From positions 1-64,000 of the forward strand of contig JADNYV010000099.1 of the NCBI GenBank assembly GCA_015501055.1: DNA of 64,000 bases, given 5' to 3'. The stretch comes from Mucidula mucida (lineage: Eukaryota > Basidiomycota > Agaricomycetes > Agaricales > Physalacriaceae). The position numbers and the translations under genes are program-made. Shown here piece after piece: positions 23,497 through 37,083 of the stretch (within the stretch, counting starts at the first letter, position 1; each line of letters begins with the position of its first letter). Below the pieces are notes generated by a model that made no database searches, was not told the DNA's origin, and worked only from the letters and a program-made list of their open reading frames with translations.

Positions 23497-26001
23497 TCAG
23501 TCAGCATCATGATAAGCCGAACTCTCCAGCCCAGCTTTACTGACCCTCCGCATAGGCTGCAGGGTGTTTTCGTTCACGGGGGCCCGCCGGGCGTGGCGAT
23601 AGCGCCCAGTCGCATCCCTGATCTCCATCTCCTGCGCCGAATCTCCATACCCACGCTCAAGCCCACCAGCGCTCAGGCCTTCAGGCGGAAGACTCTCACG
23701 CACATGCCCACCCCGCCTACCGCCCGCCGCAACCGCATAGTTCCCCCCATGCCCGCTGTCGCCATTCGCCGCCGATTCCCCTGTGGCGCTCGCCGGCTGG
23801 ACACCATTTGACTTGCCGCCCAATTCCTCTTCCTCAAAGGTCATCAGCTCACTGACAAATCCGATGTTGGGTGATATCCCTTTCCGCCGTTCGAGCACGA
23901 ACTGATAGGCTCGCGATAGCGTCCAATGGTTAGCGTGAATGAGGTAGGCAATTACCGCCGTCACACTTCTTGACTTGCCAGCCTTACAATGCACATATGT
24001 CGGCGCAGAATGTAATCGAGCATCATCTATTCACATCGATGAATGAAATGAAAAATCGAAGGGTGCAATAAACGCACCAAGAATCTCACAAACTTCTCGA
24101 ACACCTCGCGCTATGCCATCCTCCTCCACTGTATCCCTCATCGGAATCTTGACGTAACGCTCAAACGTCTGAGTGAGGTTAAGCTCGTCTTCGCACTCCG
24201 CGGCGATGTTGAGTATTCTTCGAACCCCCAAAGACTGTAGTTCGGCTACATGATCTAATGTCGTAAGCTCTGGACCGAGGAAGAGAAATCCTGGAAGGAT
24301 AGTGCTGACGCTCCAATGGAAGGGCTCCTCAGTCGTTGGGGGGTCATCTGGGCGAGCCGTGGGAGGGGCAGATGGTATAAACGAACTGCTCCCTGAAGGA
24401 AATCGATTGTGAGCGGTCGGGGTATGTGGTGGTGTGAAATAGGCTGAATTAACATCTGCTGGTGATGTCGGAGAGGTGGCCCAATGGTTGGCGGAGGCAG
24501 GTGGTGTACTGTGGTTAGAATGTGTGAGATTTAGATGAGAAGGCGACGGAGGGCCATGCAGGGATAGGGACAGTGGTGGCACCGAGAGTGTGGCTGACTT
24601 TATTGGTACAGTCCGCACTTGGAGTTTGGGAATGTTGTTGAGTCGCTCTGCCGATTTAGTGTCGATTCGTCGGAGATTTGGAGCGCTCGGGCGTCGTTGA
24701 GGAGGTGGTGGCCGTCGGAAGGTAGCCTGTGACGGTGGAGGCGATGGCGTCGCGTCCATGATGTTAACGAGAGTCGAATCAGGATTGGCCGTTTTTGAGA
24801 TGCGTGCAGGAGCGGGCATAATGTTGGACAGCATGGGTAATGGAGAGCGGGGCGGGGGGGTATTTGAGTGGGTGCTGGAGGATGTAGTAGATGAAGCTGA
24901 AGTTATTTCAACTTCAAGGCTGGATTTGGGATGAAAGGGTTGGTTTGTGTCGAGCTGAAACACACCATTGCCGACGCCGGTCCTCCCTCCGTGGGCTTCA
25001 TCAGTCAATCTACCAGCGTCTGACACTATCAGCGTTTCGAGATCAGGGTGGTGGCCCGCCGATCCAATTCCACCAGAGAGGTAATCCGCATTTCCGAAGC
25101 TGAGCAAGGGTGCGAGGACTGGCAAAAGGGCCCAAGCAGGTACTGTCATGTTATCTCGGTCCTTGGCATCCATCTCCTCATCATAGACGACGATGTCACC
25201 ATCCCAAGGGCCGCCGGGACGGATAAGATCGTCCCAGGAGCGCTTGCCGTCCTCTGTTGTAATGAACTGTCGGAGAGAGTCAAGCGATTGAAAGCCGCCA
25301 CCGGGCTTACGACATCGTTTGAGAATGAGTGATGGAATGGCAATGGGAATGCTATGTGCAATGTGGAAGGAGAGATGGGCCGGTAAAGGACGAGTATCGA
25401 TGAGAAGCGGCCGTGTCGGGGATGTTAGCCGAGCAAAGAGTGATTCGGCGTCAACGGGATGGGGACTTGGTTGTTTGGGAGATGGGGAACGCGGTTGAGA
25501 GGACGAATCAGAGGCACTGGAAATCGTTGGCGACGATCGAGCGTCGGAAAGCGGCGTAAAGTACGAGGAGGCGGTGCTCGACGCTGGGCTCGTCAATGTG
25601 TCTTGCCGGATTGGCGGCGGCGAGAATGGCGAGCCCGCCGCTAGCCGCATTTTAGTCGACAGTGAATTATGAGAACGTATAGGCCGCAGACGAAGGTTCT
25701 TTTGGACACTACGTCTCAACTGCTCGAGTGCGGCGAGATCCTTGTTAAGGTCGCCGCCCTCATCATCCGACGAGGAGAGATGGGAGATGGGGGCCATAGG
25801 AGAATTGGAGGGAGATGAGTTGTCCGAGTCGAGTCTGAGCAGTTCGTCGTCGTCGTCGTCGTCGGAGAGACTGAGAACGGGGGACTCTGTGTCGGCTTCA
25901 ATCTGGATGGCAGCGACGGGGCCTCGGTCGCGCGACAGAGTCAAATTGGGCGGCTTTAGGCGTTTTGGCTGGGTCATGGTGCTTGTCGAGCCTTGGGCCA
26001 T
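23497..26001 (-). CDS. Dual-specificity (MAPK-type) phosphatase with rhodanese-like domain
   Basis: Cysteine-dependent phosphatase, probably acting on MAP kinases. Two exons give about 817 residues. The N-terminus is acidic and Ser-rich (SLSDDDDDDELL), followed by a rhodanese-like domain (LLIDTRPLPAHLSFHIAHS, IVVYDEE), as in MAPK phosphatases. A long Pro/Ser-rich low-complexity linker comes next. The catalytic domain reads FLFLGPELTTLDHVAELQSLG, RILNIAAECED and, after an intron, HCKAGKSRSVTAVIAYLI, the HCxxGxSRS signature. The start lies in a good context (GCCACCATGG, 26001). The low-complexity linker makes antisense open frames, which are ignored. Confidence 0.87.
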
Positions 26002-27352
26002 GGTGGCATATATCAAAGTATTCGATCACATCCAACTCAAATCACCGCGATCATGTTACACTTGGCGTCCATATCCAACATCACCAACACCAACTGTATC
26101 ACTTTCCGTTATTTCTGCATTCACTCACAGCGCTCCAACCTCGTCCTCGTCCACTCGTTGTCAAGGCACGCAAACGGTATCGCCCTTTATTGGAAATATC
26201 CGCAAATATGATCTGAAACGCCAATCGCCGCAGCCATGAAGCTCTCAATACAAGTTTGGTATCTAACGGGCTACACGAACTGCTTGTACAGCGCTCATCA
26301 TTGAACTTGCCCAGTCGAGTATTGAGCAAATCCAATCAAGACATTTCAGAAAGAATGCATACATACTTCCGACGTACTCGTATACGAAGCTCTAACCTGC
26401 AGCGGCCTAGTCATCTACGAAACTTCTATAGGAATCCAATACTTTATTGGCTAGCGGAGCAGTTACAGGTTACAACCAATAGAACAGCATACCAGCGTCA
26501 TCCTACGTTCCCGCACGCGCGGTTCTCGAGGCAGGTTGTTAGTCAAGCTCTTGAACGCAATTCAAGTAGCTCTAATGATCAAATCCTAAACACCCAAGAC
26601 GTTCGGAGAACGTGTAAGCAGCCTTTCGAGCGCAGCGTTTCCAGGAGCATTTGACCACTCCAAACCGGATGGGCGCCTGGCTATGCAAGCAGTTTGGGTT
26701 GTACAACATCGAATCACATCAAGATATGCTATTTTTCGGAGCAGACGTTCATCAGGATTTATGGGCAGAGCGGTACCATGATTTGACATCCAGATGTGGC
26801 GCTGCATCAAACGCACGAGACAGGATCCATGTTATTGAAAGCATTAGTGAAGAATGACGTACGACGGCGCATACAGAAGGACGGTGGGCACTCCTGTATG
26901 TTCGCGCCTCGCGCTGGGTGCACAGACACTGATAAAACTGGACTATATAAGTAGATTCATAAAGCACATCCTCTTAGTAGGACGTCGTGGCCGCCTCATT
27001 TCCTATTACGCGTCTCACTTTTTCACAGACTGCTATAACAGCACTCCATATTTTTGATTATTGGTACTCTAGTCTCGAGCCCCGACTTTACGGCGAAGGG
27101 AAGACAATCGTTCCCTGCTGTACTCTACCTATACCTGACTTGTCGTAGTCTAGAGAACTATCAAGGAACTCATAAGGACGCACGGTTCGAATCGTAAGAC
27201 ACTCTCTTTGTGCATTGAGAAGAGTCCTCGTACCTACATACACTTCAGGGGGCTGAACTGACGCATGATCGGCAGCACGGTCCGGATTCACCGGCGATTT
27301 CTTGATCACGACCACATCCTCCACAAATCCCAATACCTCCTTCTCTTCTACA
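26002..27352. other. Divergent intergenic region
   Basis: About 1.35 kb between the phosphatase and YAE1 start codons. Several open frames of up to 130 codons exist on both strands but show no domain, no intron logic and unlikely composition. Treated as promoter and leader sequence. Confidence 0.4.
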
Positions 27353-27972
27353 ATGGACTCCATATGGGATGAAACTTCCTCAGTCGACGTCCACAGCGAA
27401 AATCAGTGGACCAAAATGTCTTCAGACTTTACCAACGTACGTCCGTCTCTTCTCCCTAAAACCTTGTTCACACTTGCCCATCCCAGACAGGTTACCGCGA
27501 AGGCATCACCGCCGGCAAAGAATCTGCGCTCCAAGAAGGTTTCGACGCCGCCTTTGCCCAGATCGGCGTACCTCTCGGCCACCAACTAGGCAAACTGCGC
27601 GGAACGGCCTCTGTCCTGGTTTCTGTTCTATCACGACAAGGACCTTCCGCGTTATTGGACGAAGCGCGGACGATATCGTCGGCTCTAGCGAATGTCAGAT
27701 TCTCAGATATTGCGCCGAGGGATGTAGAGGCAGAAGAGCATGCTAGACAGCATCTCGAAATGCAAGAAGAGGAAGATGGGGTGGATCTGCCGGAAGAGGT
27801 GGATCAGAAACGCAGGATGGAGGGCCTCGAGGATATGCTCAATAGGCTGTCGGCTGGGGCTATTACGAGTACTGCTGAACCTTCGCGACCGACCATGGAC
27901 GATGTGCATGCTTTGAAGGATCGACTCGATCAAATCATGCAGCAAACGGGCTTGAACATAAATTGGAGTTGA
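27353..27972 (+). CDS. YAE1: Yae1-family protein (Fe-S protein maturation adaptor)
   Basis: Yae1 with Lto1 links the cytosolic iron-sulfur assembly machinery to the ABC protein Rli1/ABCE1. Two exons joined by a 48-nt intron give about 190 residues. The family core is the glycine-heptad motif GYREGITAGKESALQEGFD followed by IGVPLGHQLGKLRG. The first exon (MDSIWDETSS) is acidic as usual. The C-terminal half is helical and charged (RQHLEMQEEEDG, DVHALKDRLDQIMQQTG). Intact. Confidence 0.88.
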
Positions 27973-28155
27973 AGAGGCCAAACCAATCTCATCAAGGTAC
28001 GTTGTATTTTGATACAGTTGGGTCTTTGCTCACTTGACACATTCCTACAGATCATCAGTCAAAGGACTCCGGACGCTATCGTACACGTTCATCAATCGTA
28101 CACCTTGTGCGCATTACCTTCCTTCACTTTTGCTTCTTCTGATTCTGATTCAGAG

Positions 28156-29585
28156 TTACCAATTGGGAACGTCTAGCTTCAGTTGGTAGACGCGATTAGA
28201 GTTGTGGAACAGCAGGTTTTCCACAATCGCCGCCGCCTGCTTTTCAGTCAATTCTTCACCTTGTACCATTTCGGATAGGACCTGCTCCATGAATCAGCAA
28301 TAATCCACTACCAAACCATGTACTTGCAGTGAACAGTCCTTGTCGCGATTGTGAAGAGCCCAGGTAATACGACTCGGGGAACCAGTGACCGTCGGCTACA
28401 AGGATGCTTTAATATCTTCAAGCTTTTGAGCGGCAAACGCACTTGACCATAAAATCTTATTTGTTGGCGCGGTCTCAAACATTTGGCGTATCACTGCTCG
28501 TTGACCGTGCCCAGAGATTGCGGGAAAAATCTATAAACTTAACAAGCGCGTTTTCGTTACACGACACGCTCACCTCGCCAAAGTCAAGAAAGACGTTTGA
28601 GTATACCAGCGTGAGATATCCGGCATCGCGTGTATATGGGTATGAGGAATGCAGAAGCACGAATGTAGTTTCAGGATTTGCGGCGATGAGAGGCTGCATG
28701 TGAGCGGGCGACGAACGAGTCAGTGTTATTGACTTGTCTCCGAGGCCAGTGTGGAATTGCACTGCCGTTCAACATTCAACACTCATTTGCCTCGACGTGA
28801 ACGATTGACCGTACCTGGCTTATTGTATCGAGCTGCAACCTTTAGACATATTCTCACGAGATAGTCGTTCAACGGCTTGTGCGCGAGACGTACAGTGCTC
28901 TTCTCCGCAAACTGGGCTGAAATGGTTGACAAGCACGCTTCGACGTCCTCGTCCAAATCTGAGAGTGAAATGTCCAATCCGCTACGGTAGCAGGCAATAG
29001 ATTTGAACGCAACGACTTCCTCTCTCGACGCGTTATCGATGAGCATTTTCGTGTACTCGTCGGCAAAAGATGCGAGGGTCAGAGTGTCGCCGCGTTTCAT
29101 TATGTCCACCAAGATATCCTAAACATCCAAGATCAGAGGGCGTATGAATAAAGAATTCTGTGAACACCTGCCTCTGCGGACGTCTCAATCCTCACAACGC
29201 GCCAGACTTTACATCCAAACCGGGCATGCCACGTCCAGTCGTGCGCCATTTCTGCGACGCCGCCTAGACCGTCGTCTAGTAGGAGCCCCGCGATCTTGGT
29301 CGGGGTCATGTACACTTCACACAGCTTCGTATATCCAGTCTCACTCCTAACGCGCTTGATGTCGTCCCAACTGGGCTCTGTGAGCCCGAGGACCTTGCCC
29401 ATCTGCGTAACAGCCTGAAAAGCCGGGACGGTAAAAGGCACGTCGTTCATCGCGTCGCCCTCGGCTTCAAATAATGCTTCAAAGGGAATAGCATCACGGT
29501 GGGATTCGAGAAGAAGACCATGGGCGTGGTTGTCGATGGCTGGAAAGGTGAATGCGGCGCGGCGCAGAGTTTGGAGACCATCCAT
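28156..29585 (-). CDS. Amidohydrolase-family protein, FluG N-terminal type
   Basis: Metal-dependent TIM-barrel hydrolase of the amidohydrolase-2 family, close to the N-terminal half of fungal FluG. There is no glutamine-synthetase half here. Metal-ligand motif FPAIDNHAHGLL starts the protein. Other landmarks: GYTKLCEVYMTPTKIAGLLLDDG, CYRSGLDISLSDLDEDV, KPVQFHTGLGDKSI (metal-ligand His), TTFVLLHSSYPYTRDAGYL, and a C-terminal DGHWFPESYYLGS with the conserved Asp. It ends KLDVPNW. Several short introns; intact as assembled. Substrate unknown. It lies just downstream of the sugar transporter on the same strand. Confidence 0.8.
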
Positions 29586-29827
29586 GGGTGATGGGAAAGA
29601 GAGAATTAGATCCTGATCATATGATCAGCTTGGCTCGGAGGTACGCGAACATTAGCCGAGGCTTGCCGTGCTGAAGCTGCCACTCGTCGGTATTCACACA
29701 CAACATCTACAAGAAAGAATATCTTAATAAGATCACCTCAGTGCTCAGTAAACATGATAATCAGAATACCAAATAGAGTAAATTACTATGCTAAATTATG
29801 TACATCCAGCTCGTGCATTGAGCAGTG

Positions 29828-31849
29828 CTACTTGACCGTTTCCTCGTGATGTTCATGGATACTGTCATCATCACCTTTCCCCTCAGATTGCACTGTACGC
29901 GGTGTCTCCCCAAACAACTCTCCGATTTCTTCCAGGGTCTTTCCTTTTGTTTCAACGAACAAGAAGTAGACGCTGGAAAAAAACGCTTGTCAGATTGACG
30001 TCGCTAAAAGTAGTTCGACATACCAAATGGCACCAACAATGTTTGTGCTTAAGAAGACAGCGTAGTACTTGTAGCCGATGTTGTTGAATGCCCTAGGGGA
30101 AATCTGGTTGAAAACAATGTTGACGAGAATGTTGCAGCACACGGCTACCGCAGAGCCTCGGGACCGGATAGGCTGGTTGAGGATCTCGGGCACGTAGATG
30201 TAGTGGATAGAGTTGTAGCCCAACGAGTATCTAAAACACTTTAATTAGCACACGCGCAAAAGGCGACCCAGCGGCGAACATACATGATACTAAACAGGTA
30301 AATGAACGCGATCGTGGCGCCCTGTCCCGCCTTGTTCGTCCCATTCGCGTACTGCGATGTGAGCGCCATGAGGATCGCCATATCGCAGCCCATAACGATG
30401 CCCGTGATCCACATAGTAGGCTTGCGGCCCCACTTGTCGACATACGCGAGACACACCATGTTGGCGATGGGGCCCACAAGACCGTATATGCCCGCAAGGA
30501 GGGTAACCTGCGTTCCCTCCATTTAGCACTCACGCCGACGCAGTGACACCGTAAACGCACATTATGTCCGGTAATTCCGACGCGCTTGTACAGCGTTGTC
30601 TGATCTAATAGTCAGTCAGTTTGGGGAACACGACATGCTGGATATGGGGCGACAAACAATCTGACGGGATCGTTAGTATTGTGATACGTCAACGAGTAAT
30701 GCTCTTACAGTTGATAACATTGATACCAGACAACTGCGTGAATACTTGGACGAGCACAGCGAGCATGATCCTCTTCCTGTACGGCGGGGTGCTGAACAGG
30801 GTGCCGTAAGTGCTGACCATCGTCTTGTTGTACTCCTCCATCTGATGCTTCATCTCGTTAAAGTTGGCGACCTGGTGTGTCTCAGAGTGCGTCCCGTCAG
30901 CCGCGTTGAGTTTCTTGTATACGGCGAGAGCTTCTTCCTCGCGGCCCTTCTCCAAGAACCAACGAGGCGAGAATGGGAGGAATTGAATACCAAACAGTAG
31001 AATCAGAGCTGGTAGACATTCTAGAGAAGGTATGAATCAGCACCATGATTTCAGGGAATTGAAGGACGCACGAATAGCCAGAGGGAAGCGCCATTGGAAT
31101 TGGCCGGATGCAAAGGAGCACCCATATCCGATCCACTAGAAACAAGAGTTCAATCTCGCGCCGAGCATTACGGCTCAAGGAGATGGGCATACATTGGCAG
31201 CGGCAAATCTAAAGCCGACGAACTGAGCGTGCAGCCCACTAACTAGGCCTCTTTAGATAACAGGATTAGAATCAAAGGTTGTTGAAGGTTCAACAGAGGC
31301 CTAACCCAACGAGGAGGAGCAATCTGTGAATTGTATATAGGAATCGTCATGTCTATGTAGAAATTGAGACCAGTTGAGAAGAAGATGCATTAACTCACTC
31401 ATCATTCCCACCGCAAAACCCCCAATGATTCGTCCAGCAATGAGCATGCCGACGTGCACAGACGCCGCCTGGATGATACCAGCAATAAGCGCAATCAAAG
31501 CCGCAAGCTGGATCGTCCGTTTCCGACCCCACTTGTCCGCCAAATAACCAGAAAGGACTACACCAAAGAAGCTCCCGCCACCAAACGTCGACACCACAGC
31601 GCCCGAGATGTCATCTTACCAAAAACGTCAGAACACGGGTAAGAGAGCAAGAAGAAAAAGAAGGAACAGACCAGTATATGGAGCAAAATAATCCGTAAAG
31701 CTCTCTTGCGAAATAGTGGTCGAGATGATACCCGAGTCGATGCCATACAGCAGCGACCCCACAGCGGCGAACAGCGCGCAGTTGAACGTGTACCACGTCA
31801 GCCGCGCCGCGCCGCATACAGCACCCTCGAGTGATCGCGTATCCTTCAT
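29828..31849 (-). CDS. MFS sugar transporter (hexose/quinate type)
   Basis: Twelve-helix sugar/H+ symporter of the plasma membrane. Landmarks: first helix AVGSLLYGIDSGIIST; loop motif GYLADKWGRKRTIQLAALI; GRIIGGFAVGMM; after introns PIYNSQIAPPR; the region LAVLVQVFTQLSGINVINY with the QLSGIN sugar-binding motif; a second DKWGRKP; VPEILNQPIRSRG; and the family-typical end VETKGKTLEEIGELFGE. The large central loop (HQMEEYNKTMVSTYGTLF) is also typical. About eight introns. Specificity cannot be told from sequence. Confidence 0.88.
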
Positions 31850-32464
31850 CGCAAGTAAGAAATAGAGCTGGGAGTGTGGAGAAGATACTGGTCCCGCACA
31901 CGCGTCTTTTATACCCCCACCTGATTCAATCCCATGAGCTCATCTGTTTATCTCCTTGTCAGTTACATTCCAGAGTCCTGATGTCCTGAAATGATTTGGC
32001 GATATTTCATTTAGAGGGCGCGTGCCACTTTCGGTCGTCCGTCACCCGAGCCTCAAATGGGTGTTAGTCTCATGTTTGGCCTGGAGGTAAGTTGACAGCG
32101 CATGTTTTCCGCGCAAGCCAAAGACTGTCCAAGGTATAAGCTGAGATGGCGAAACTTCGTGAACGTTCATGAGCATTGAAATATTGAGCCCATAGACCCC
32201 GGCTGGGGTTGGCAGGGCCCCTGAAATTCGGAATTGTAAATGAACTAACCGGTTTGCGAACAAGACAATTGATTCGCCTGTCGCGTTCGTTCCTGACTGG
32301 AGCACAGACAGAAGCCAGACGAATTTGGAGCAATATGGGAGACAGAAAATAAATATCAATATCGATACCTATCATACTCTATAAACTTGGACACACACAT
32401 GCAATTGAATCAACATACAGGCCTGTGACTTTCTCCGTGTTTGCTTCCCTGTCGTGCAAGTTGC
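31850..32464. other. Intergenic
   Basis: Upstream region of the transporter and 3' flank of the PCT1-type gene. No coding or structural feature seen. Confidence 0.4.
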
Positions 32465-33897
32465 TTAGGTCGGGCTCATCGACCGACTGACACTTTTACT
32501 ACTCATATCATCATAATCACTCCCTTCTGCACACAGCTCAGAGTGTCCCATCTTGGCTAGCTTGGCGTCAAAGTCGCGCCGACGGTACCCAGAAACGATG
32601 CGTTCCAGAAGTTCAGAGGTAGACACTCCAGGCGTTCTCCTAGTGGGGATGAATCTGCCTTGCAACGAGTCAAGTCATGTCAGGAATTGGATATGACACG
32701 TATACCTTGGCTTTTCACGAACGAATACACGTCTTCATGACCGTCAGCGACATATGGATCCTCGTCGTGAGCGACATAGTCAATATTCCACCTGTCAAGG
32801 AATGCTTGATCGATGATCCAAGGTGCTTCTGGTACAACTTCGTCGACCCATCTGCAGTGTCTGGCTGCTTCTAGTCTGGAAAGACTATTAGTACAAGCGA
32901 AGAGCGTCAATAAAACGGATGCACCTTTCAGCGTGGGTCATGATACTCCGTGCTTTATGCAATTTGACGAGCTCATCTGAACAGACTCCAACGAGGAGAT
33001 AGACTGAAGGGAAGGAAAGCTTCGCCTGGCGCAATTGGAGAGCATGACTAGGCTGTTTTGGCATCAAAGGCGCTACGAGAAGGCATGGACGGAACCCACC
33101 CGAAATGAAATAGATCATATACACCTGGGAAGGATCAGTTGGGAAAACTAAATACTGGGGTCAACAGACATACCATCGGCATATACGCGGATGGGCCGGT
33201 CAGTGGGAGGTGTGTTGATTTTGTACGTGCGCCAGGTTTCGCCATCGATAGCAGTCTGGACAAACTGCTTGATGTCCTCTGGTGTCAATGCGGCTGGATT
33301 GAAGGCTTCTTTGGAGGGCGCAGGTACGGACGGTTCTTGTGGTAAGCTTGTTGGTTGAGAGATGAAGACTGGATGATTCGCCTCTGTTTTGCGGAACATG
33401 GGAGGCTCTTTGAACTCGGCACTGGGGGTATTATTCGTAGACGGAGGAAAGGCGGGTGTACTAGGAGTATTTAGAGTGGACGTGGAGGACGCGTGGTGAT
33501 GATGAGAGCTCTTCGGAGACGCATTTTCGATGCCAGCAGTGGTGCTAGACTCGATATCGCCATCGTAGGTGGGCGAGTCTACGCCGTCCGAGTCCGACAG
33601 GACACTAGCAGCTAGCTGATGCCGTGCCCGGTTGACTGACGAGGAGCCCTTGTTGTACACGCTGCTGCTCAGCTTGGATGAGTGGCGTACTGGAATCGAT
33701 ATTGACGACGCGCCGTCGTCGGTGAGCGGGTCGTTGTCCTCCTCAGATCTGCAAATCATTTGAAAATTACGATTAGACCGATAGATAATATCATACGCAT
33801 CGTAAGCGGGCGAGTCCACGGCGCGTGGATGTTTTCCAAAAGATCGCTTGCTATGAAGAGAGCGCTTGTTCGATGCGGGGACCGCAGGCGTGTCCAT
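32465..33897 (-). CDS. PCT1: CTP:phosphocholine cytidylyltransferase
   Basis: Rate-limiting enzyme of the CDP-choline (Kennedy) pathway: CTP plus phosphocholine gives CDP-choline and diphosphate. A long Ser-rich N-terminal region precedes the catalytic domain. RVYADGVYDLFHFGH is rebuilt across two introns and carries the HxGH CTP-binding motif. Then LRQAKLSFPSVYLLVGVCSD, HAERLEAARHCRWVDEVV, NIDYVAHDEDPY and RTPGVSTSELLERIV, the second family signature. The C-terminus is short (SSKSVSRSMSPT) and lacks a long amphipathic membrane helix. Intact. Divergent from the amidohydrolase at 34275. Confidence 0.92.
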
Positions 33898-34274
33898 CGT
33901 CGTCGTCAAATGCAGAATTGAGAAAATGTCACAGTCCGAACATATGATGTCACATCGGAGCACGTTCGACCTTCCTCCATCCCCAACCAATTGTTTATCG
34001 ATTATCTCAGCAAATACCACCATCATGCGCGAGAACTACCGTCTCATTGATGCCTGCGCTTGCATGCACCGAAAACGATAGATTTGCGGATGCTCACAAG
34101 GATTCAGAAACTTAACACTGTGGTTTTGTGTAGGCCTGGTACTCTGCAATCGGTCGTGCAATCAGCGTGCAATCGACATTCACAGTTCAACCCCATGAGA
34201 TGCCCCCGTGAGGTCAACGGCACGCCGGCATCACTTGCTTCTTACCATCACGAGCAATTTGGCGGCGCGTCGCC
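33898..34274. promoter_or_regulatory. Divergent promoter region (PCT1 / amidohydrolase)
   Basis: 377 bp between the start codons of two divergently transcribed genes. No specific site could be named with confidence. Confidence 0.35.
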
Positions 34275-36745
34275 ATGTCGTTCTGGCTATTCTCTGCTCT
34301 TGGAGTAACAGTGGCGTTCCTTCAGAGTGTTTTTTATCCTCCTAAATACATCGTTTGTTCGCCTTCTGCTAACATCTACACTGTTGACGAAGCCAATCCT
34401 CGAGTCCAATGCATTTCTGTTGCAGGGTCACGGATTGTGAATACCGGAGACTACTGTGCGCTTCCTAGACTTCGCGCATACACCTTGCACTCATGATACA
34501 AACAGTTGCTATCCGTGACACAGAATACCACACTTTTGGCTTCCTTGAACCGTTCCTACCAACTTCGGTATACGATATTCTGTCTCCTCAAGTCATTACA
34601 CTACCGCCTCAGTCCATCTTAGTACCGGGACTAGCAGGTACGCGTTATATCACTATGACTTTCCGGATACTTAAAGCGAGATAGACGCGCATGCGCATGT
34701 CATTGAAAATGGATTCAAGATGCAGCTCCAGCTCGAGACAGCGCGATCCGTAGCTGGTGAACAGTATGCGGTATCTGCCCTGTTCCCCACTGACTTTTTC
34801 CAGACGTAATCAATCTCCTCGTGTCGTATTTGCACGCGCATCCAGAAATCAAAATCGACCCCACGCGTTGGATAGAAGGCCTTGGGTGGGATCAGACAAA
34901 GTGGCCGGGAGCCCAGTTTCCTACTCAGGCTCGCGTTCTCTATCGTCCCAGAATCCTGATTTACTGACTATCATGTAGGCCGACTTTGAGGAAGAACCTG
35001 TACTTGCCGGCCGCCTTATAGCCCTACGACGTGTCGATGTCCATGCACTTTGGGTCTCAAAGCGCGTCCTCGAACTGGCTGGAGAACTTCCCAGCAATAT
35101 TGAGGGCGGTGTTATCGTCCGTGATGAGAAAGGGAACCCCACTGGTTTGGTTTCTATGTCTCCTTCTGTAGCGCCTACTTACCTTAATCTAGGTGTACTT
35201 GTAGATAACGCCATGTCGCTTGTACCGCTGCCAAAATGGTCTGAGGAACAGGTCTCGATGTACTTCGAAACTACGATACAAGCGGCACTGGAGTTTGGCA
35301 TAACCTCTATACACGACGCTGCTTCGGAGCCTGCTATCATCTCGTTCATGAAAAAGTACGTTCCTCCTCTAAAGTATCGTACAGGCCATTTATACTTCAC
35401 AGACAAGCAGACAAAGGAAGCCTTCCTGTTAGATACTCCCCCAATCATTGATAAAGAGTTGGGTTCATCTTGAACAGATACGCCTCTACTTGATGGGGAA
35501 CATTGCATCCGATGATTATTGGGGAGGCGAGATACCTCGTCTGATAAATTACGGTAGACATGGTCGCCTAAACGTTCGAAGTGTAAAACTCTTTACTGAT
35601 GGTAAGCGGCGAAGCAAGGCAAACACAACGCTGGATTCTAACGTGTTCAAGGCGCACTGGGTTCATGGGGAGCGGCACTCCTGGAGCCTTACTCGGACAG
35701 GCCAGACACCACCGGTCTCATGCGAAGTTCTAAAGAAGTGTTGGCAAAGCTTATCCAACAATTTTGGAAAGACAATTGGCAAGTTGTACGAAGCTGATCA
35801 CACTCACAAAACAGTGGTACTCAACACAGACAGAACATCCACTGCATTGGCGACCGGGCCAACAATGTCGCGTTAGACATATTCGAGGACATCATCGTAG
35901 GTCAGAATCTAACCGAAGTTGACGTGGCCCTGTGGAGACCCCGAATTGAGCACTCACAAATCATGACACCGGACGATATTTTACGAATTGGACGTCTAGG
36001 TGGTGAGCTTTGTAGACAATATCCAATCTTATCTAGGCACTGAAGGCAACTAGTCATTGCAAGCGTTCAGCCCACGCACGCGTACGTAGTTGCCACATAT
36101 AATTCGGCCGACACTGATGGTGTCCAGGACAAGCGATATGTGGTACGCGGAGACTAGGCTTGTAAGTCCCGGAACAAAGATTGTGAATTGCCTTGACATG
36201 GACTAACATGTGGTATCAGGGTCCGGATAGGATGAAGGGCGCCTACGCGTACCAGTCGTTACTTCAGTGAGCCGTTCGCTGTCGTCAATATGGATAGATC
36301 TTCGTCTCATCTCGTTTTTCAAGAGTATCGCCCAACAAGGTACTCCCTCTGGGCTCAGACTTTCCTGTCGAGGGTGTCAATCCGTTGGTCGGATTCTACG
36401 CCGCCGTGTCTCGCCTCTCTGTAGATGGCACGTCACCTCATGGTCCGGAAGGATGGTAGATTACTCAGCCTCTTCATCCGTTGGCAATAATTTGACTCTA
36501 TGAAACGACCTAGGTTCGTCAATGAAAGGTTGACTCGCGCTCAGGCACTGAAGGGAATGACATTGGACCCCGCTTACGCATCGTTCGCAGACCACGACCT
36601 TGGATCGCTGACTCCAGGCAAAAAGGCGGACTTCGTTGTGTTGGATCGGGATATTATGACTCTGCCTGTTCAGGAGATACTTCAAACCAAGGTTTGCGCC
36701 ACGGTTATAGATGGACGTGTGGCGTACGGTACATTGCGACAATGA
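34275..36745 (+). CDS. Amidohydrolase 3 family protein (YtcJ-like)
   Basis: Metal-dependent amidohydrolase, probably secreted or membrane-anchored: it opens with a hydrophobic segment (MSFWLFSALGVTVAFLQSVF). Removing about 14 short introns gives the whole family pattern in one frame: ILVPGLADAHAHVIENGF (HxH metal site), WIEGLGWDQTKWPG, RRVDVHALWVSK, FGITSIHDA, KKQADKGSLPIRLYLMGNI, SVKLFTDGALGSWGAALLEPY, IHCIGDRANN, IASVQPTHATSDMWYAETRLG, LPLGSDFPVEGVNPLVGFYAA and LTPGKKADFVVLDRDIM. It is apparently intact, in contrast with the damaged neighbour downstream. Substrate unknown. Confidence 0.86.
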
Positions 36746-37083
36746 ATGCAGCTTTTGAAGCTTGACGCGTGCCTGCAACATCGCTTGAACATCCACTCCG
36801 CGCCCCAACACGCCCCAGACCAACCCCAGACTCCGGATATATCGTTCGGATACTTATCTGGATTTGGACGGAAATCAAATCTAACGCTGAGCCGGCCCGT
36901 GTCTCCGGCGCTCTCTTTCATTTGAACCAGTTCAACCAACTGTGGTCAGGCAGGAAAATTCGGCGTTGTTTTGGCGTGTAGTGCGAACCGGGGTCCCCCA
37001 AAGTGAGGCGCACCGGGCTCCGCCAAGGTCTACATGCTCTACATAATGAAATCACTGCATCGCTCCCACTTCCAACTGCAACC
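36746..37083. other. Intergenic
   Basis: 338 bp between the amidohydrolase stop and the GH31 start, with TCCAACTGC-rich leader just before the ATG. Nothing else seen. Confidence 0.35.

Noticed and set aside
26256..26654. 132-codon plus-strand open frame in the phosphatase/YAE1 gap
   Set aside because: Arg/Ser/Asn-rich with no domain, no splice logic and no neighbouring coding signal.
27175..27200. GGTTCGAATC resembling a tRNA B box
   Set aside because: No matching A box, acceptor stem or anticodon stem could be drawn around it on either strand.
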